Positions 8,979-17,270 of a DNA stretch of 64,000 nucleotides are shown piece after piece. Position numbers and translations under genes: made by a program. This DNA comes from Halocatena pleomorpha (GTDB lineage: Archaea > Halobacteriota > Halobacteria > Halobacteriales > Haloarculaceae), in NCBI RefSeq assembly GCF_003862495.1, contig NZ_RRCH01000014.1, positions 1 through 64,000 of the forward strand. The letters are read 5' to 3'. The notes under the pieces were generated by a model. It was not told the DNA's origin. It did not search any database and saw only the letters and a program-made list of their open reading frames with translations. Every line of letters starts with the position of its first letter. The stretch's first letter is position 1.

Positions 8979-9018
8979 TGAGATTGAATGCCGAACCGGG
9001 CAACTCACAGGAAGATAT

Positions 9019-9687
9019 CTATTTCGGCTCTCGATTCTCGTTTGCTTCGACCGATGACTCACCGATAGCCTCCTTGATAATCGTTTCTTCCGCGCGGTGG
9101 AGCACACCGCTTACAGCCGATGGATTCACACCGAACCCTTCTGCCAGTTCCGTGAGTGTACACCCACGTGGACTATCGTAGTATCCACGTTCGACTGCCT
9201 CGGTGATGCATTCGTGTTGTCGGGCCGTGAGCAGTTCGCTTGGGTCGTACGCCTGTGTTATCGATTGGAGCTCATACGGGATGCCTGCAGCATCCATCTC
9301 CTCCGGGAACTGCGATATCCGCTCGTGTGAGGCAGTATGCTCGGCTGTCAACCACCCGTCTTGCAACTGTGCGGGGAATCGCGGCAGAATTCCTGCTGCA
9401 CGAAGTGCGCGGTTCGATTCCGTTTCTGGGATCAAATACTGAATGACCAGCGTCCGTCCATCGTTGTGCAGCACCTCATAGGACATCTCTGGGGCGTCCT
9501 CGAAGTGTTGCGTGACAGTTTCCGGATCGGTCGTGTCGAGTTCTACAAGCCCGAGTATTCCGTCGTCCGTGGGATGACTCGATAGTATACTGAACTCTTC
9601 GTCGGGCAGCTCGGTCGATATCGCAGCCAGTGGATCTTCGTGGACTGCAGCGTCGAAGGTGAGTTGGACGCGAGGCATTGTGCTCAA
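9019..9687 (-). CDS. Bacterio-opsin-activator-type (HTH_10) transcriptional regulator
   Basis: 222 residues. The C-terminal third, ELLTARQHECITEAVERGYYDSPRGCTLTELAEGFGVNPSAVSGVLHRAEE, is the HTH_10 (Bat) domain found almost only in haloarchaea. The N-terminal 150 residues are an acidic sensor-like region without a recognisable PAS or GAF motif, with the opening MSTMPRVQLTFDA typical of the group. It is transcribed away from the FMN reductase/DUF5519/MFS operon across a 268-bp gap, so it is the best candidate for that operon's regulator. The inducer is unknown. Confidence 0.88.
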   Translation of the reverse strand: MSTMPRVQLTFDAAVHEDPLAAISTELPDEEFSILSSHPTDDGILGLVELDTTDPETVTQHFEDAPEMSYEVLHNDGRTLVIQYLIPETESNRALRAAGILPRFPAQLQDGWLTAEHTASHERISQFPEEMDAAGIPYELQSITQAYDPSELLTARQHECITEAVERGYYDSPRGCTLTELAEGFGVNPSAVSGVLHRAEETIIKEAIGESSVEANENREPK

Positions 9688-9955
9688 ATAGTCCTGAGGG
9701 AATTTAAAAGGCTATGAAAATGTTCATGTTTGAGGTCATGGCTACGCTCTCTGGTTAGTCATGAGAAAGTGCAAAATACTGCGCCAACGGTAGAGGCTGG
9801 ATATCGAATGTGAATATATTCACCCGAATTTGTACAGTGCGCACCCTCTTTCACTTATTCATGGTGCTATCAAGTCACCATCGAACTGGCAGCCCCCACG
9901 AACAGACCGAGAACTACCAGTACAGAACGCACATTCAAAAGGGAGTTGACGGACG

Positions 9956-10543
9956 ATGACCGCTTCCTCGCTGGAAATCCTCGTCGTGCAGGGAACGATT
10001 CGGGAGGGACGGAGTTCGATCCACCCCGCTCGCTACGTCACCAGCCGATTCCATGAGATGGGCCACGATGTCGAACTCTTCGATATGAAGGACTACGAAA
10101 TTCCACTATTCAGAAATCGGCGCGATGCAGTCAGGGACCCCCACCCCAATGTGGATGCGTTTGGCAAGAAAGTCGAGGCAGCGGATGCACTCGTCATCGT
10201 CGCGCCGGAGTACAACCACTCGATTCCCGGTGCGCTGAAGAACCTGCTTGACCACCTGTATCCGGAATACGAGAACACAGCGTTCTCGTATGTCACCGTA
10301 TCGGCGGGTGGATTCGGCGGCGTCAGAGCGCTCAGCCATCTCCACGATATCACACTGGAGTTCGACGCTCATCCGGGTCCCGATCTCCCCGTCTCGCACG
10401 TACATGATGCCTTCGACGAGGACGGCACCCTCATCGACGAGACCTACGAGAACAGGTTCGAGGAGTTCGTCACGGCGGTCGTTGACCATGCCGAACAGTT
10501 CGTCCCGTCTGCTGTCGGCACTACCCCGGAGGCCGGCGTATGA
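9956..10543 (+). CDS. NADPH-dependent FMN reductase family protein
   Basis: 195 residues of flavodoxin-like fold. The phosphate-binding loop is VQGTIREGRSS near the N-terminus, followed by LFDMKDYEIPLF, VIVAPEYNHSIPGALKNLLDHL (the PEYNxSxPGxLKNxxD signature) and VTVSAGGFGGVRAL. It reduces FMN or quinones with NAD(P)H in the cytosol. The last four bases (ATGA) overlap the next gene, so production is coupled to the DUF5519 protein. The signature motifs are all intact. Confidence 0.93.
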   Translation: MTASSLEILVVQGTIREGRSSIHPARYVTSRFHEMGHDVELFDMKDYEIPLFRNRRDAVRDPHPNVDAFGKKVEAADALVIVAPEYNHSIPGALKNLLDHLYPEYENTAFSYVTVSAGGFGGVRALSHLHDITLEFDAHPGPDLPVSHVHDAFDEDGTLIDETYENRFEEFVTAVVDHAEQFVPSAVGTTPEAGV

Positions 10544-10956
10544 ATTCGATTGAATCCGCCGTCAGCACATGGCCCGGAGTGAAAGTCGATTCCCACGACC
10601 GTGGCGGTGGGCGCGAATTCACCTTCGATGGGCGGGAGATTGGCCACATCCACCGCGGCAAACTCGTCGACATCCCGTTTGCCAAACGTGTCCGTGACGT
10701 TCTCATCGCAGAGGAACAGGCCGAAAAACACCACGTCATGCCCGATTCCGGATGGGTCTCCTATCGGGTTCAGTCGGACGAAGACATCGGTGGAGCACTC
10801 TGGCTCCTCCGCGTTGCGTATCTCTACCATGTAATCACGATGCGAAAGCGTGAGGGACACCCTCTAGAAGGTGGAATCGATATCGACGCAGCACTCTCCG
10901 AGTTGGATATGAGCGACGCGTTACAAGACGTGTTCAACGAGATGAGAGTCGCATGA
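10540..10956 (+). CDS. DUF5519 ('luciferase'-domain) protein
   Basis: 138 residues: VSTWPGVKVDSHDRGGGREFTFDGREIGHIHRGKLVDIPFAKRVRDVL, then HHVMPDSGWVSYRVQSDEDIGGALWLLRVAYLYH. This matches the small DUF5519 family, which Pfam names after fungal luciferase although most members have no known activity. The conserved GREIGHIHR and SGWVSYR blocks suggest a ligand pocket rich in His and Arg. It lies between an FMN reductase and an MFS exporter with four-base overlaps on both sides, so the three products very likely act together, perhaps on a small redox-active compound. The function is not established. Confidence 0.82.
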   Translation: MNSIESAVSTWPGVKVDSHDRGGGREFTFDGREIGHIHRGKLVDIPFAKRVRDVLIAEEQAEKHHVMPDSGWVSYRVQSDEDIGGALWLLRVAYLYHVITMRKREGHPLEGGIDIDAALSELDMSDALQDVFNEMRVA

Positions 10957-12203
10957 GCGGCGGGACAGAACTTCCGCGCCCGCGGCTCGCCCAAGGAACG
11001 CTGTTACTCGCCAGCATGCTCACGATCATGGCGGGGGCGACGATTTCCCCGGCACTGCCAGCGATTCAGCGAGAGTTCGCGACTGCGCCGAACGCAGGAG
11101 TCCTCGTTGGACTCGTCCTCACGATGCACGGGTTGTTCATCGCAGTTGGCTCACCCATCATCGGGGCGCTCGCTGATCGGTATGGCCGTCGATGGTTACT
11201 CCTCGTTTCGACGGTGGTCTACGCACTCGCCGGTGGCTCAGGGTTCGTGTTAGATTCGTTGCTAGCGATCCTCGCCAGCCGAGCAGTGCTAGGGCTGGCG
11301 GTTGCGGGCGTAATGGTGACGGTGACTGCACTGATCACCGACTACTACGACGAGAATCGCCGGGATACGATCCTTGGACGACAGGGTGCGTTCATGTCAA
11401 TCGGCGGCGTCGTTCTGTTACCGCTCGCGGGTATGCTCGCGGATATCGGTTGGCGGGTTCCGTTCCTCGTTTACACGGTGGCGGTGGCGCTCCTGCCAGC
11501 GATGGTGTTCGCGTTGCCAGAGCCGAACCGCCGTGAACCCACCGGGGACCGTCCGATGAGTCTCGACGATCTCCGCCAAACGCTCGCTGTGTTCCCCCTC
11601 AGAACACTCGGGCTTATCGCCGCGCTTGGGTTAGTCGGTCAGATCATCTTCTACATGATCCCGGTCCAAATACCGTTCTATCTCGAAACGCAGGCCGGGG
11701 CAAGTGGCACAGTGATCGGCGCTGCGCTGGCGGCGTCGACGGGAGCTGGTGGAGTCGCCTCGCTGCTGTATGGCCGCATCCGCCGGTCCTTAAGTATGAT
11801 CGGCATCGTTGCGCTCACATTTGGATTCATGAGTATCGGGTACACCGCGATCGGTGTGAGTAGGACGGTTCCCAGTGTTGTCGTTGGTCTGGCGATTGCG
11901 GGTGCTGGCAGTGGCTTTCTCCTGACGAACCTCAACGCGTGGATCGCAGCGGTCACCCCGGAATCTGTTCGCGGGCGAGCGCTCAGCGCCTTGACAAGCG
12001 CGTTCTTCCTCGGACAGTTTCTCTCACCGCTCGTGGTCCAACCGGTAAGCGATAGTCTGGGCCTTGGGACGACGTTTGTCGGAGTCGGTCTGTTGCTGGC
12101 GGGCGGAGCGACTGTATTCGCGTTCGTAAGCGTGTCTGTCACGCCCCCTCCGAAATCGGAACCCGCTGTGCAGCAACAAGTCGATGACCGAACAGCCGAT
12201 TGA
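10953..12203 (+). CDS. Major facilitator superfamily transporter
   Basis: 416 residues, twelve predicted membrane helices. The MFS loop motif between helices 2 and 3 is GALADRYGRRWLLL, and the helix-5 region VAGVMVTVTALITDYYDENRRDTILG with the later RGRALSALTSAFFLGQFLSP fit drug/metabolite exporters of the DHA1 type. It would export a small molecule in exchange for protons. It is the third gene of the FMN reductase/DUF5519 operon, coupled by a four-base overlap. Confidence 0.92.
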   Translation: MSGGTELPRPRLAQGTLLLASMLTIMAGATISPALPAIQREFATAPNAGVLVGLVLTMHGLFIAVGSPIIGALADRYGRRWLLLVSTVVYALAGGSGFVLDSLLAILASRAVLGLAVAGVMVTVTALITDYYDENRRDTILGRQGAFMSIGGVVLLPLAGMLADIGWRVPFLVYTVAVALLPAMVFALPEPNRREPTGDRPMSLDDLRQTLAVFPLRTLGLIAALGLVGQIIFYMIPVQIPFYLETQAGASGTVIGAALAASTGAGGVASLLYGRIRRSLSMIGIVALTFGFMSIGYTAIGVSRTVPSVVVGLAIAGAGSGFLLTNLNAWIAAVTPESVRGRALSALTSAFFLGQFLSPLVVQPVSDSLGLGTTFVGVGLLLAGGATVFAFVSVSVTPPPKSEPAVQQQVDDRTAD

Positions 12204-12292
12204 CCAACTCGACTGAGGGACGCGTACAGCCACTGAAAGTCATAGGAAATATCCAATAATTATACAAGTAACAATTAAGTTATTTATAGAAA

Positions 12293-12300
12293 TATACTTA
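12293..12300 (+). promoter_or_regulatory. TATA box of the DUF4177 gene
   Basis: TATACTTA is centred 26 bp upstream of the ATG at 12322 in a 100-bp AT-rich spacer, the standard arrangement for a leaderless haloarchaeal transcript. It supports the 12322 start over the in-frame ATG at 12304. Confidence 0.55.
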
Positions 12301-12321
12301 TTTATGGGCGGTTATTTATAT

Positions 12322-12498
12322 ATGCAGCAATGGGAATACAAGATTTGTAAGCTTTCGGGTAGGGCGATGAGTACAATAGAGTTACCAACCGAAGAAGAGC
12401 TAAATGAACTCGGTAAAGATGGTTGGGAATTAGCAACCTCTATGACAGATAAGACGGATTTTGATAATACACTCATATACAAGCGACCGAAAAAATAG
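12322..12498 (+). CDS. DUF4177-like small protein
   Basis: 58 residues: MQQWEYKICKLSG, then ELPTEEELNELGKDGWELATSM, ending IYKRPKK. The WEYK opening, the LxxLGxxGWEL core and the terminal KRP match DUF4177, a small cytosolic domain of unknown function found in bacteria, archaea and phages. Its codon use is much richer in A/T than the surrounding genes and it is flanked by a fragment resembling a viral protein and an IS remnant, so it was probably acquired. The start is set by the TATA box 26 bp upstream. Confidence 0.75.
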   Translation: MQQWEYKICKLSGRAMSTIELPTEEELNELGKDGWELATSMTDKTDFDNTLIYKRPKK

Positions 12499-12518
12499 CA
12501 AGGATATCGAGAGTATGG

Positions 12519-12722
12519 TTATCTATGGATCACTGACCGAAGTTCGTCAGCGACTGCTGTTCCAACCGCATTAGGATCGGACGCGCCGCGTGCGTCTACT
12601 TTGACATTGTTGATAACCTGGCTTGAGGAGGCGCGGGTAGGAACAGAAGGTGGATAAGGTTCGGTTGTAGGTGTGTCCTCCGAAGGAGGTGTGGGTGGGT
12701 GAGTGGGGACATGGGGGGGAAC
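12519..12722 (-). pseudogene. C-terminal fragment resembling a viral tail protein
   Basis: The minus frame ending at 12519 reads through a Pro/Thr-rich linker (PTHPPTPPSEDTPTTEPYPP) into VINNVKVDARGASDPNAVG and then ADELRSVIHR and a stop. A proline-rich linker followed by VxVDARGAxDPxAVxxAV and a short helix is the pattern I know from C-termini of phage or haloviral tail/tape-measure proteins. No N-terminal part or start is present, and the frame runs into IS-derived DNA. I read it as a proviral scrap cut off by a transposition or deletion. The viral assignment is by pattern only. Confidence 0.45.
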
Positions 12723-12774
12723 GGAGGACTTGGGCGGATCGGTCCCGCGGCGGCGGTTCTCCATCGACTCACCG

Positions 12775-13063
12775 GGAACCACGAGGTCGCAAACACCGAG
12801 TTTCTGGTCGACGGTATGGGCTACTTGACTGCCCTTGCTCGCCACGAATTGAGCGGTGAACTCAACTATACCACCCGAAACATCATCGAGAAATGGTCTC
12901 AGACCGTGACGATGCGAATCGACCGCTTTCACTCGTTTTGGCGGGGCAGTCCAGCTAGCGCGAGACGCTGGCTGCGACGATTTCGGCACCACTACAACCA
13001 TGATCGACCGAATCAAGCGCTCGACGGACGAATGCCAGCGCAGGAGGTTAACTAGACAGTGCC
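12775..13063 (+). mobile_element. IS6-type transposase C-terminal remnant with right inverted repeat
   Basis: The plus frame from about 12775 to the stop at 13055 reads EFLVDGMGYLTALARHEL, then NIIEKWSQTVTMRIDRFHSF, RWLRRFRHHYNHDRPNQAL and DGRMPAQEVN. This is the C-terminal DDE region (last acidic residue in NIIEKW) of an IS6-like haloarchaeal transposase. Directly after the stop comes CTAGACAGTGCC (13052-13063), the reverse complement of a GGCACTGTCTAG terminal repeat, which marks the right end. The N-terminal two thirds and the left end are missing. An expected aromatic in WFQT is Ser here. Confidence 0.75.
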
Positions 13064-13738
13064 TGTAGGTGCTGTTCCACGATACGATGATAGTAACGAG
13101 GGTACGCTGTTATTGCAGACTGTTCGATCCATGACGGTCACGCCCAAAACTGCGGAGCAGCACTACCGATGATGATCAGTCTACCCCGCAAAGATCGGCG
13201 GCACAGTCGTGGGATATTCGATTGTCATACGGGTGTGATGACGTCTGTGTTCTGCATGCGGACGAGAGACGATCCCTTCTCTCTGTCCGGTGGGTCTACA
13301 CGCTCTACTATGGCAGCTACCCCATAGCCACTACAACGCTCTCGACGGGGATCGGTGGATACTCGCTAAGATACTAAGTGAGTAGTAAGCAGTTATATGT
13401 GAAGTGGTATGTAATAGACATAAAACAATTGGGATGGGAGAGATGTAATGACACCACACCAGACGAGGTGAACTTCGTTATCGAGTCAACGTATCGTGTG
13501 CCACACCCGACCGGCAGCAGGTCCTACGTCGATGTCGCAGGAGGCAGATCTGGAACATGCTCTCTTCAGGATCTAGGCTCAACGCTGGCTCTGGCACCTG
13601 ATGTTCCAGCATTCGCTCAAACTCGGAGGCGAGGATCACTTTTTATTACTGTAATGAAGGAGTAGTGGGTTCTATCAATTATCAATTTACCGTCACAGCC
13701 AGCAAGTATTAATGCTCTGCGAGTCCCTTACACAACAT
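13064..13738. other. Gene-poor stretch after the IS remnant
   Basis: 675 bp. A plus-strand frame from 13378 to 13665 (95 codons) is open but has no family match that I recognise, no clear promoter, and a composition that does not look coding. Nothing else is supported. Confidence 0.4.
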
Positions 13739-14077
13739 ATGGAAACTGTAGTCCATCTCGTTTCAGGGGACGAAACAGAACAGAAAACCGCCCTCAACAT
13801 CGTCAGAAATCTCTTAGACGATGAGACCGGCAGTATTGACGATGTTGCGGTTGTCGCCCAGGCTGGAGGCATCGAGTCGGTCACAATTGACGGGGACAGC
13901 GAGAAGCAAGTGCAGTCTCTCTTGGATGACGGCGTCTCATTCAAGGCCTGTAGTAATACTCTCGATGTCATGGATCTCAACGAATCCGAACTCATTGATG
14001 GCATTGAAACTGTTCCAGAAGGAGCTGTTGAAATCACGCGGCTAGAAAATGAGGGATACGCGTACATGCGACCGTAA
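13739..14077 (+). CDS. DsrE-family sulfur-relay-like protein
   Basis: 112 residues beginning METVVHLVSGDETEQKTALNIVRNLLDDE. The core VAVVAQAGGIESVTIDG, then LLDDGVSFKACSNTLDVMDL, then GIETVPEGAVEITRLENEGYAYMRP is the DsrE/DsrF-like fold with the single conserved cysteine in FKACSNT. These proteins carry persulfide or serve as small redox/sulfur carriers in the cytosol. I chose the ATG at 13739 because the family starts exactly there; the upstream in-frame ATG at 13712 adds an unmatched leader. It is monocistronic as far as can be seen. Confidence 0.85.
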   Translation: METVVHLVSGDETEQKTALNIVRNLLDDETGSIDDVAVVAQAGGIESVTIDGDSEKQVQSLLDDGVSFKACSNTLDVMDLNESELIDGIETVPEGAVEITRLENEGYAYMRP

Positions 14078-14341
14078 ACGAAGCGACGACGGGGCATTAT
14101 TCCGACTGTTATAAAACGGTACTCGCGCTCACACCCGTTGATGCGGCAGGTTTACGGCAGAATGACCGAATAGTGGACAGTTCACGTATCTTTCGCCTAT
14201 CAGTTGGTCAGCGAGCAATCGCATCGTATGCTATCAATCTATACAGGTGCAGACACCAGAAGATAAGTGCTCCACTGGCGCGAGTCGCATACTCGCGCTT
14301 GGAGACCGACGTTTATGCTTCAGACCATCGAACCCGCCAGT

Positions 14342-14830
14342 ATGACTGGGATCGGTCCGGACTCAGAGTGTTTTCGAAATCTGATAGCTGACTCCGAACC
14401 GGGCTTCGAGAATGTGATAAGGTGCGTGTTCGGCATCCAGCACCACGAGATTCAAACCTACCAAACACTGCTTGAGCGTCCGGGGAGTACTGTTGAGGAA
14501 CTCGCTGTAGTGTTAGAGCGCGACCGTTTGAACATCAACTGCTCGCTGTCGACGCTGCGCGAAAAGGGGTTCGCCGACCGCGTTCGACGGCTGCTTGATG
14601 ACGGCGGCCATATCTATCAGTACTCCGAGAAGCCGGTGCCAGAAGCCATGAAACTGATGCACGAGACGCTTGACAAGTGGACCGCTTACGTCTACGCCTG
14701 TATCGACGAGCTCAGTGAGGACGAGGGTCCCAGTAGCCAGCCGTCGACACCACCCTTCAGCGTTGGTGAGTCGTTCACCGTCGAGACGTGGCCTGACTGC
14801 GTATTCCCGCTTGCTCGGGACAAATACTGA
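14342..14830 (+). CDS. Winged-helix transcriptional regulator (TrmB/MarR-like)
   Basis: 162 residues. The HTH is FGIQHHEIQTYQTLLERPGSTVEELAVVLERDRLNINCSLSTLREKGFADRV, with a wing RLLDDGGHIYQYSEKP, followed by a helix for dimerisation. This arrangement (an 'H-E-I-x-T-Y' helix 1 and multi-step VEELA helix) is the TrmB-like winged helix common in haloarchaea, often paired with sulfur or metal genes. The acidic C-terminal tail has no known motif. The DsrE gene lies 265 bp upstream on the same strand, so a link is possible but unproven. Confidence 0.82.
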   Translation: MTGIGPDSECFRNLIADSEPGFENVIRCVFGIQHHEIQTYQTLLERPGSTVEELAVVLERDRLNINCSLSTLREKGFADRVRRLLDDGGHIYQYSEKPVPEAMKLMHETLDKWTAYVYACIDELSEDEGPSSQPSTPPFSVGESFTVETWPDCVFPLARDKY

Positions 14831-15021
14831 GCGGTGAGTATGATCGTCCAGTGCTCACTGTTACGAAAATATGATGGTTCTGACTGTCTTGCCTAACGAT
14901 GGTTCGAATGCAAGAGAACGGAGAGTTGTTAGGGATATCCATCCACCAACTCACGAGGATAGTTATGTTCCAACATCGATTGATGTCTGGGAACCACGTC
15001 CCATCGACGGAAGCGGTTTGA

Positions 15022-15545
15022 GACCGATCGAGCGTTGCTGGTCATACTGCCGTCGTAACCGGGGGATCGAGCGGCATCGGACGGATAATCACAGAAACAT
15101 TCGTCGCCGACGGTGCCGAGGTCGTTATCTGTTCACGGTCGCACGGCGACGTTGAGGACGTCGCCACAGAACTGAGTAAGGCTGACCTCCCTGGTACCGT
15201 GCTGCCGGTAGAAGCCGACGTTACCGAGCAAGATGCTGTTGATTCGCTCAGAGAGTGTACTCTTGACAAGTTCAGTGACATCGATATTCTCGTCAACAAC
15301 GCGGGTGGAAGCGACCTCGCCCCATCCGACGATATTGATTCTAGTGCATTGGAACATAATATTGAGATGAACATCGTTGGCACATACACTGTTACCCAAG
15401 CCTTCGCGGATCCTCTCCGCGACAACGGCGGTGCCATCGTCAATATGGCTAGTATGGCCGACAATATGCGATTCCGACGATGACGGCCTATAGTGCCGCA
15501 ACGGCAGGGGTGACCTCGCTTTCCCAGACGCTCGCAAAGGAATCT
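15022..15545 (+). pseudogene. Short-chain dehydrogenase remnant
   Basis: The reading begins VAGHTAVVTGGSSGIGRIIT (SDR cofactor motif TGGSSGIG) and continues VVICSRSHGDVEDVA, VLPVEADVTEQDAV and DILVNNAGGSD (the NNAG motif), then DNGGAIVNMASMADN. It then shifts frame near 15477 and resumes as AIPTMTAYSAATAGVTSLSQTLAKES, which holds the catalytic Tyr (the usual YxxxK Lys position reads Ala-Thr-Ala here). The sequence then stops matching SDRs at about 15545 and runs straight into part of a different gene. No good start codon was found. It is a dead SDR missing its last third. Confidence 0.8.
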
Positions 15546-15705
15546 CGACTTCTACGACCTGTGGGGCAATCGTATCCAGATCGTTGCCTGTGAAGAGATC
15601 TAGTTCACGAAGCCTAACCATGTCCTCTCTGCAATGGATCTCTCGAATCTCGAAGAATCCGAGTTTACAGTCACTGACTTCAAGAAAAGACTGGCAGCCA
15701 AATGA
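15546..15705 (+). pseudogene. Glyoxalase/VOC-domain C-terminal remnant
   Basis: Joined directly to the SDR remnant, this reads DFYDLWGNRIQIVACEEI, an in-frame TAG at 15601-15603, then FTKPNHVLSAMDLSNLEESE and a stop at 15703. 'DPxGNxIQxVxYxxIxFTK' is the familiar C-terminal strand and tail of vicinal-oxygen-chelate (glyoxalase-like) proteins, where the TAG would be a Gln codon (CAG to TAG). Only about 52 codons are left. An SDR and a VOC gene were probably once neighbours and a deletion fused their remains. Confidence 0.65.
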
Positions 15706-15761
15706 GTGCTAATAAATTCAGATGTTTTAAACACTAACTTATTGGGAAGAGGTAATCACCG

Positions 15762-17270
15762 TCAATCGTCGGAGTCAGCATCGTCGTCTTCCACAAACGA
15801 GGACACCTCAGGCCGGGTGGTACGCTGCCCGAACAGCCAGTCCGACCAGCTAAGTTTGAGCAGTTGGCGATCACGGTCCGGGAAGCGCCGTTCTGTCGTC
15901 TGTGCGTAGTTCACAAGCGCGACTAAGACCACACCGCCAATAGTGTTTCCGAGCAATACTGGCAACCAGAACTCGTAGAGGACGGTGAACAGCCCGGCCC
16001 CGCTGACAAGCACGAAATAGAACGCCTCACATGCTGCCGTGATGACGTGGTACAGTTCGGCCCCAGCAATCATATAGAACACGATATAGATGAGCAGAAA
16101 GCGAGAGACGGTATCGCGTGCAGCGTGGTCAAGCCACACCACGCCAGCAACAAGCCATCCCGTAAACAGCGCCTTGAGAAACACGTCCCACCACCCGAGG
16201 GAAATCCCGTACCGGGTGAATTCGGCACCAGCGCGCATCGCAGCAGGCGAGAGGACGTGGCTGTTTGCGAGGGTGAACGCGCCGAGTCCCGCTCCGATTG
16301 CGTTTCCTGCTAACACGATCAGCCACACTCGAAACAACATCGGCACGCTGGTAAGTCGGGTCAGAACCAGCGCGACTGGCGGTAACGTGTTCTCAGTATA
16401 CAGCTGATATCGTCCCATGATGATGTAGAGAAAGCCAAGCGGATAGAGGACGGCACTGAGAAAGCTGTTGGTGGGAAAGAGTGCGCTGCCTACTGCGTGT
16501 CCCAGGAACGTCAGCGTGATAGCGAACCCGGCGGCGAGCCCGCTGAAAAAAAGTTCACGAGTGCTCGAATCGATCTCCTCATCAGCACTCGCAACAATGC
16601 GCTGGAAGATCTCGTCCGACGAGAATCGATCACGGATGGCCGCCCCTGCTGCGGGAGCCCCACGCCGCGATCGATCGATCGTCTCTCGGAGCGCAGGAGT
16701 GTCGCTGTCCAGTTGTGATTGAATACCCAAGAACCCACCTGCTTCCGCGAGTGCCCTAAGGAGATGTTCGAATTCGAGCGGGCCCTCATAGCGCTCACCG
16801 TTGATGAAGAAGGTTGGCGTACCGGTAACACCACTGCGTGTACCGCTTTGGACATCCTGGTTGACGCGTTGCTCATGGACCCGCTCGTGCAATTCCTGCT
16901 TGAACTGGTCCGTGTCGAGTCCGAGTTCGGCAGCATACTCGATGAGATGATCCTCTTCAAGTGCGTCTTGATGTTCATAGAGTTGGTCATGCATCTGCCA
17001 GAACTGCCCCTGAGACCCAGCTGCCTCGGCTGCTTCGGCAGCATGCTGTGCATTCGGATGTACACTAGACAGCGGGAAATGGCGAAAGGCGAATCGCAAC
17101 CGGTTCCCGAGTCGGTCTTGAATCCGCCTGAGTATTGGATATAGATCGCTACAGGACGGACAGTCGTAGTCACCGTATTCGACCAACGTCACAGGTGCGT
17201 CGTCCGGCCCTTTGGTATGATCGCGGGCATGAATCGGTGACGTAAGTGTTGATACCCTAGATCGACTCAT
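15762..17270 (-). CDS. DsbA-like thioredoxin domain fused to formate/nitrite transporter (FNT)
   Basis: 502 residues in two domains. Residues 18 to about 185 are a DsbA/thioredoxin-like domain: APVTLVEYGDYDCPSCSDLYP with the redox motif CPSC (Cys37, Cys40), and the cis-proline loop GVTGTPTFFINGERYEG. Residues about 235-480 are an FNT channel with six hydrophobic segments, the first with LFFSGLAAGFAITLTFLG, and NAIGAGLGAFTLANS and LPVLLGNTIGGVVLVALVNY as FNT-type loops. A C-terminal acidic tail follows. There is no signal peptide, so the thioredoxin domain is probably cytosolic, next to the channel's inner mouth. The linker DRSRRGAPAAGAAIRDRFSSDE is charged. It may couple thiol redox state to monovalent anion (formate, nitrite, hydrosulfide) transport, which is inference. 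Confidence 0.9.
   Translation of the reverse strand: MSRSRVSTLTSPIHARDHTKGPDDAPVTLVEYGDYDCPSCSDLYPILRRIQDRLGNRLRFAFRHFPLSSVHPNAQHAAEAAEAAGSQGQFWQMHDQLYEHQDALEEDHLIEYAAELGLDTDQFKQELHERVHEQRVNQDVQSGTRSGVTGTPTFFINGERYEGPLEFEHLLRALAEAGGFLGIQSQLDSDTPALRETIDRSRRGAPAAGAAIRDRFSSDEIFQRIVASADEEIDSSTRELFFSGLAAGFAITLTFLGHAVGSALFPTNSFLSAVLYPLGFLYIIMGRYQLYTENTLPPVALVLTRLTSVPMLFRVWLIVLAGNAIGAGLGAFTLANSHVLSPAAMRAGAEFTRYGISLGWWDVFLKALFTGWLVAGVVWLDHAARDTVSRFLLIYIVFYMIAGAELYHVITAACEAFYFVLVSGAGLFTVLYEFWLPVLLGNTIGGVVLVALVNYAQTTERRFPDRDRQLLKLSWSDWLFGQRTTRPEVSSFVEDDDADSDD

Noticed and set aside
13378-13665. A possible 95-codon gene after the IS remnant
   Set aside because: No family, no promoter and mixed composition; Trp/Tyr-rich start then Arg/Gly-rich end looks like readthrough of non-coding DNA.
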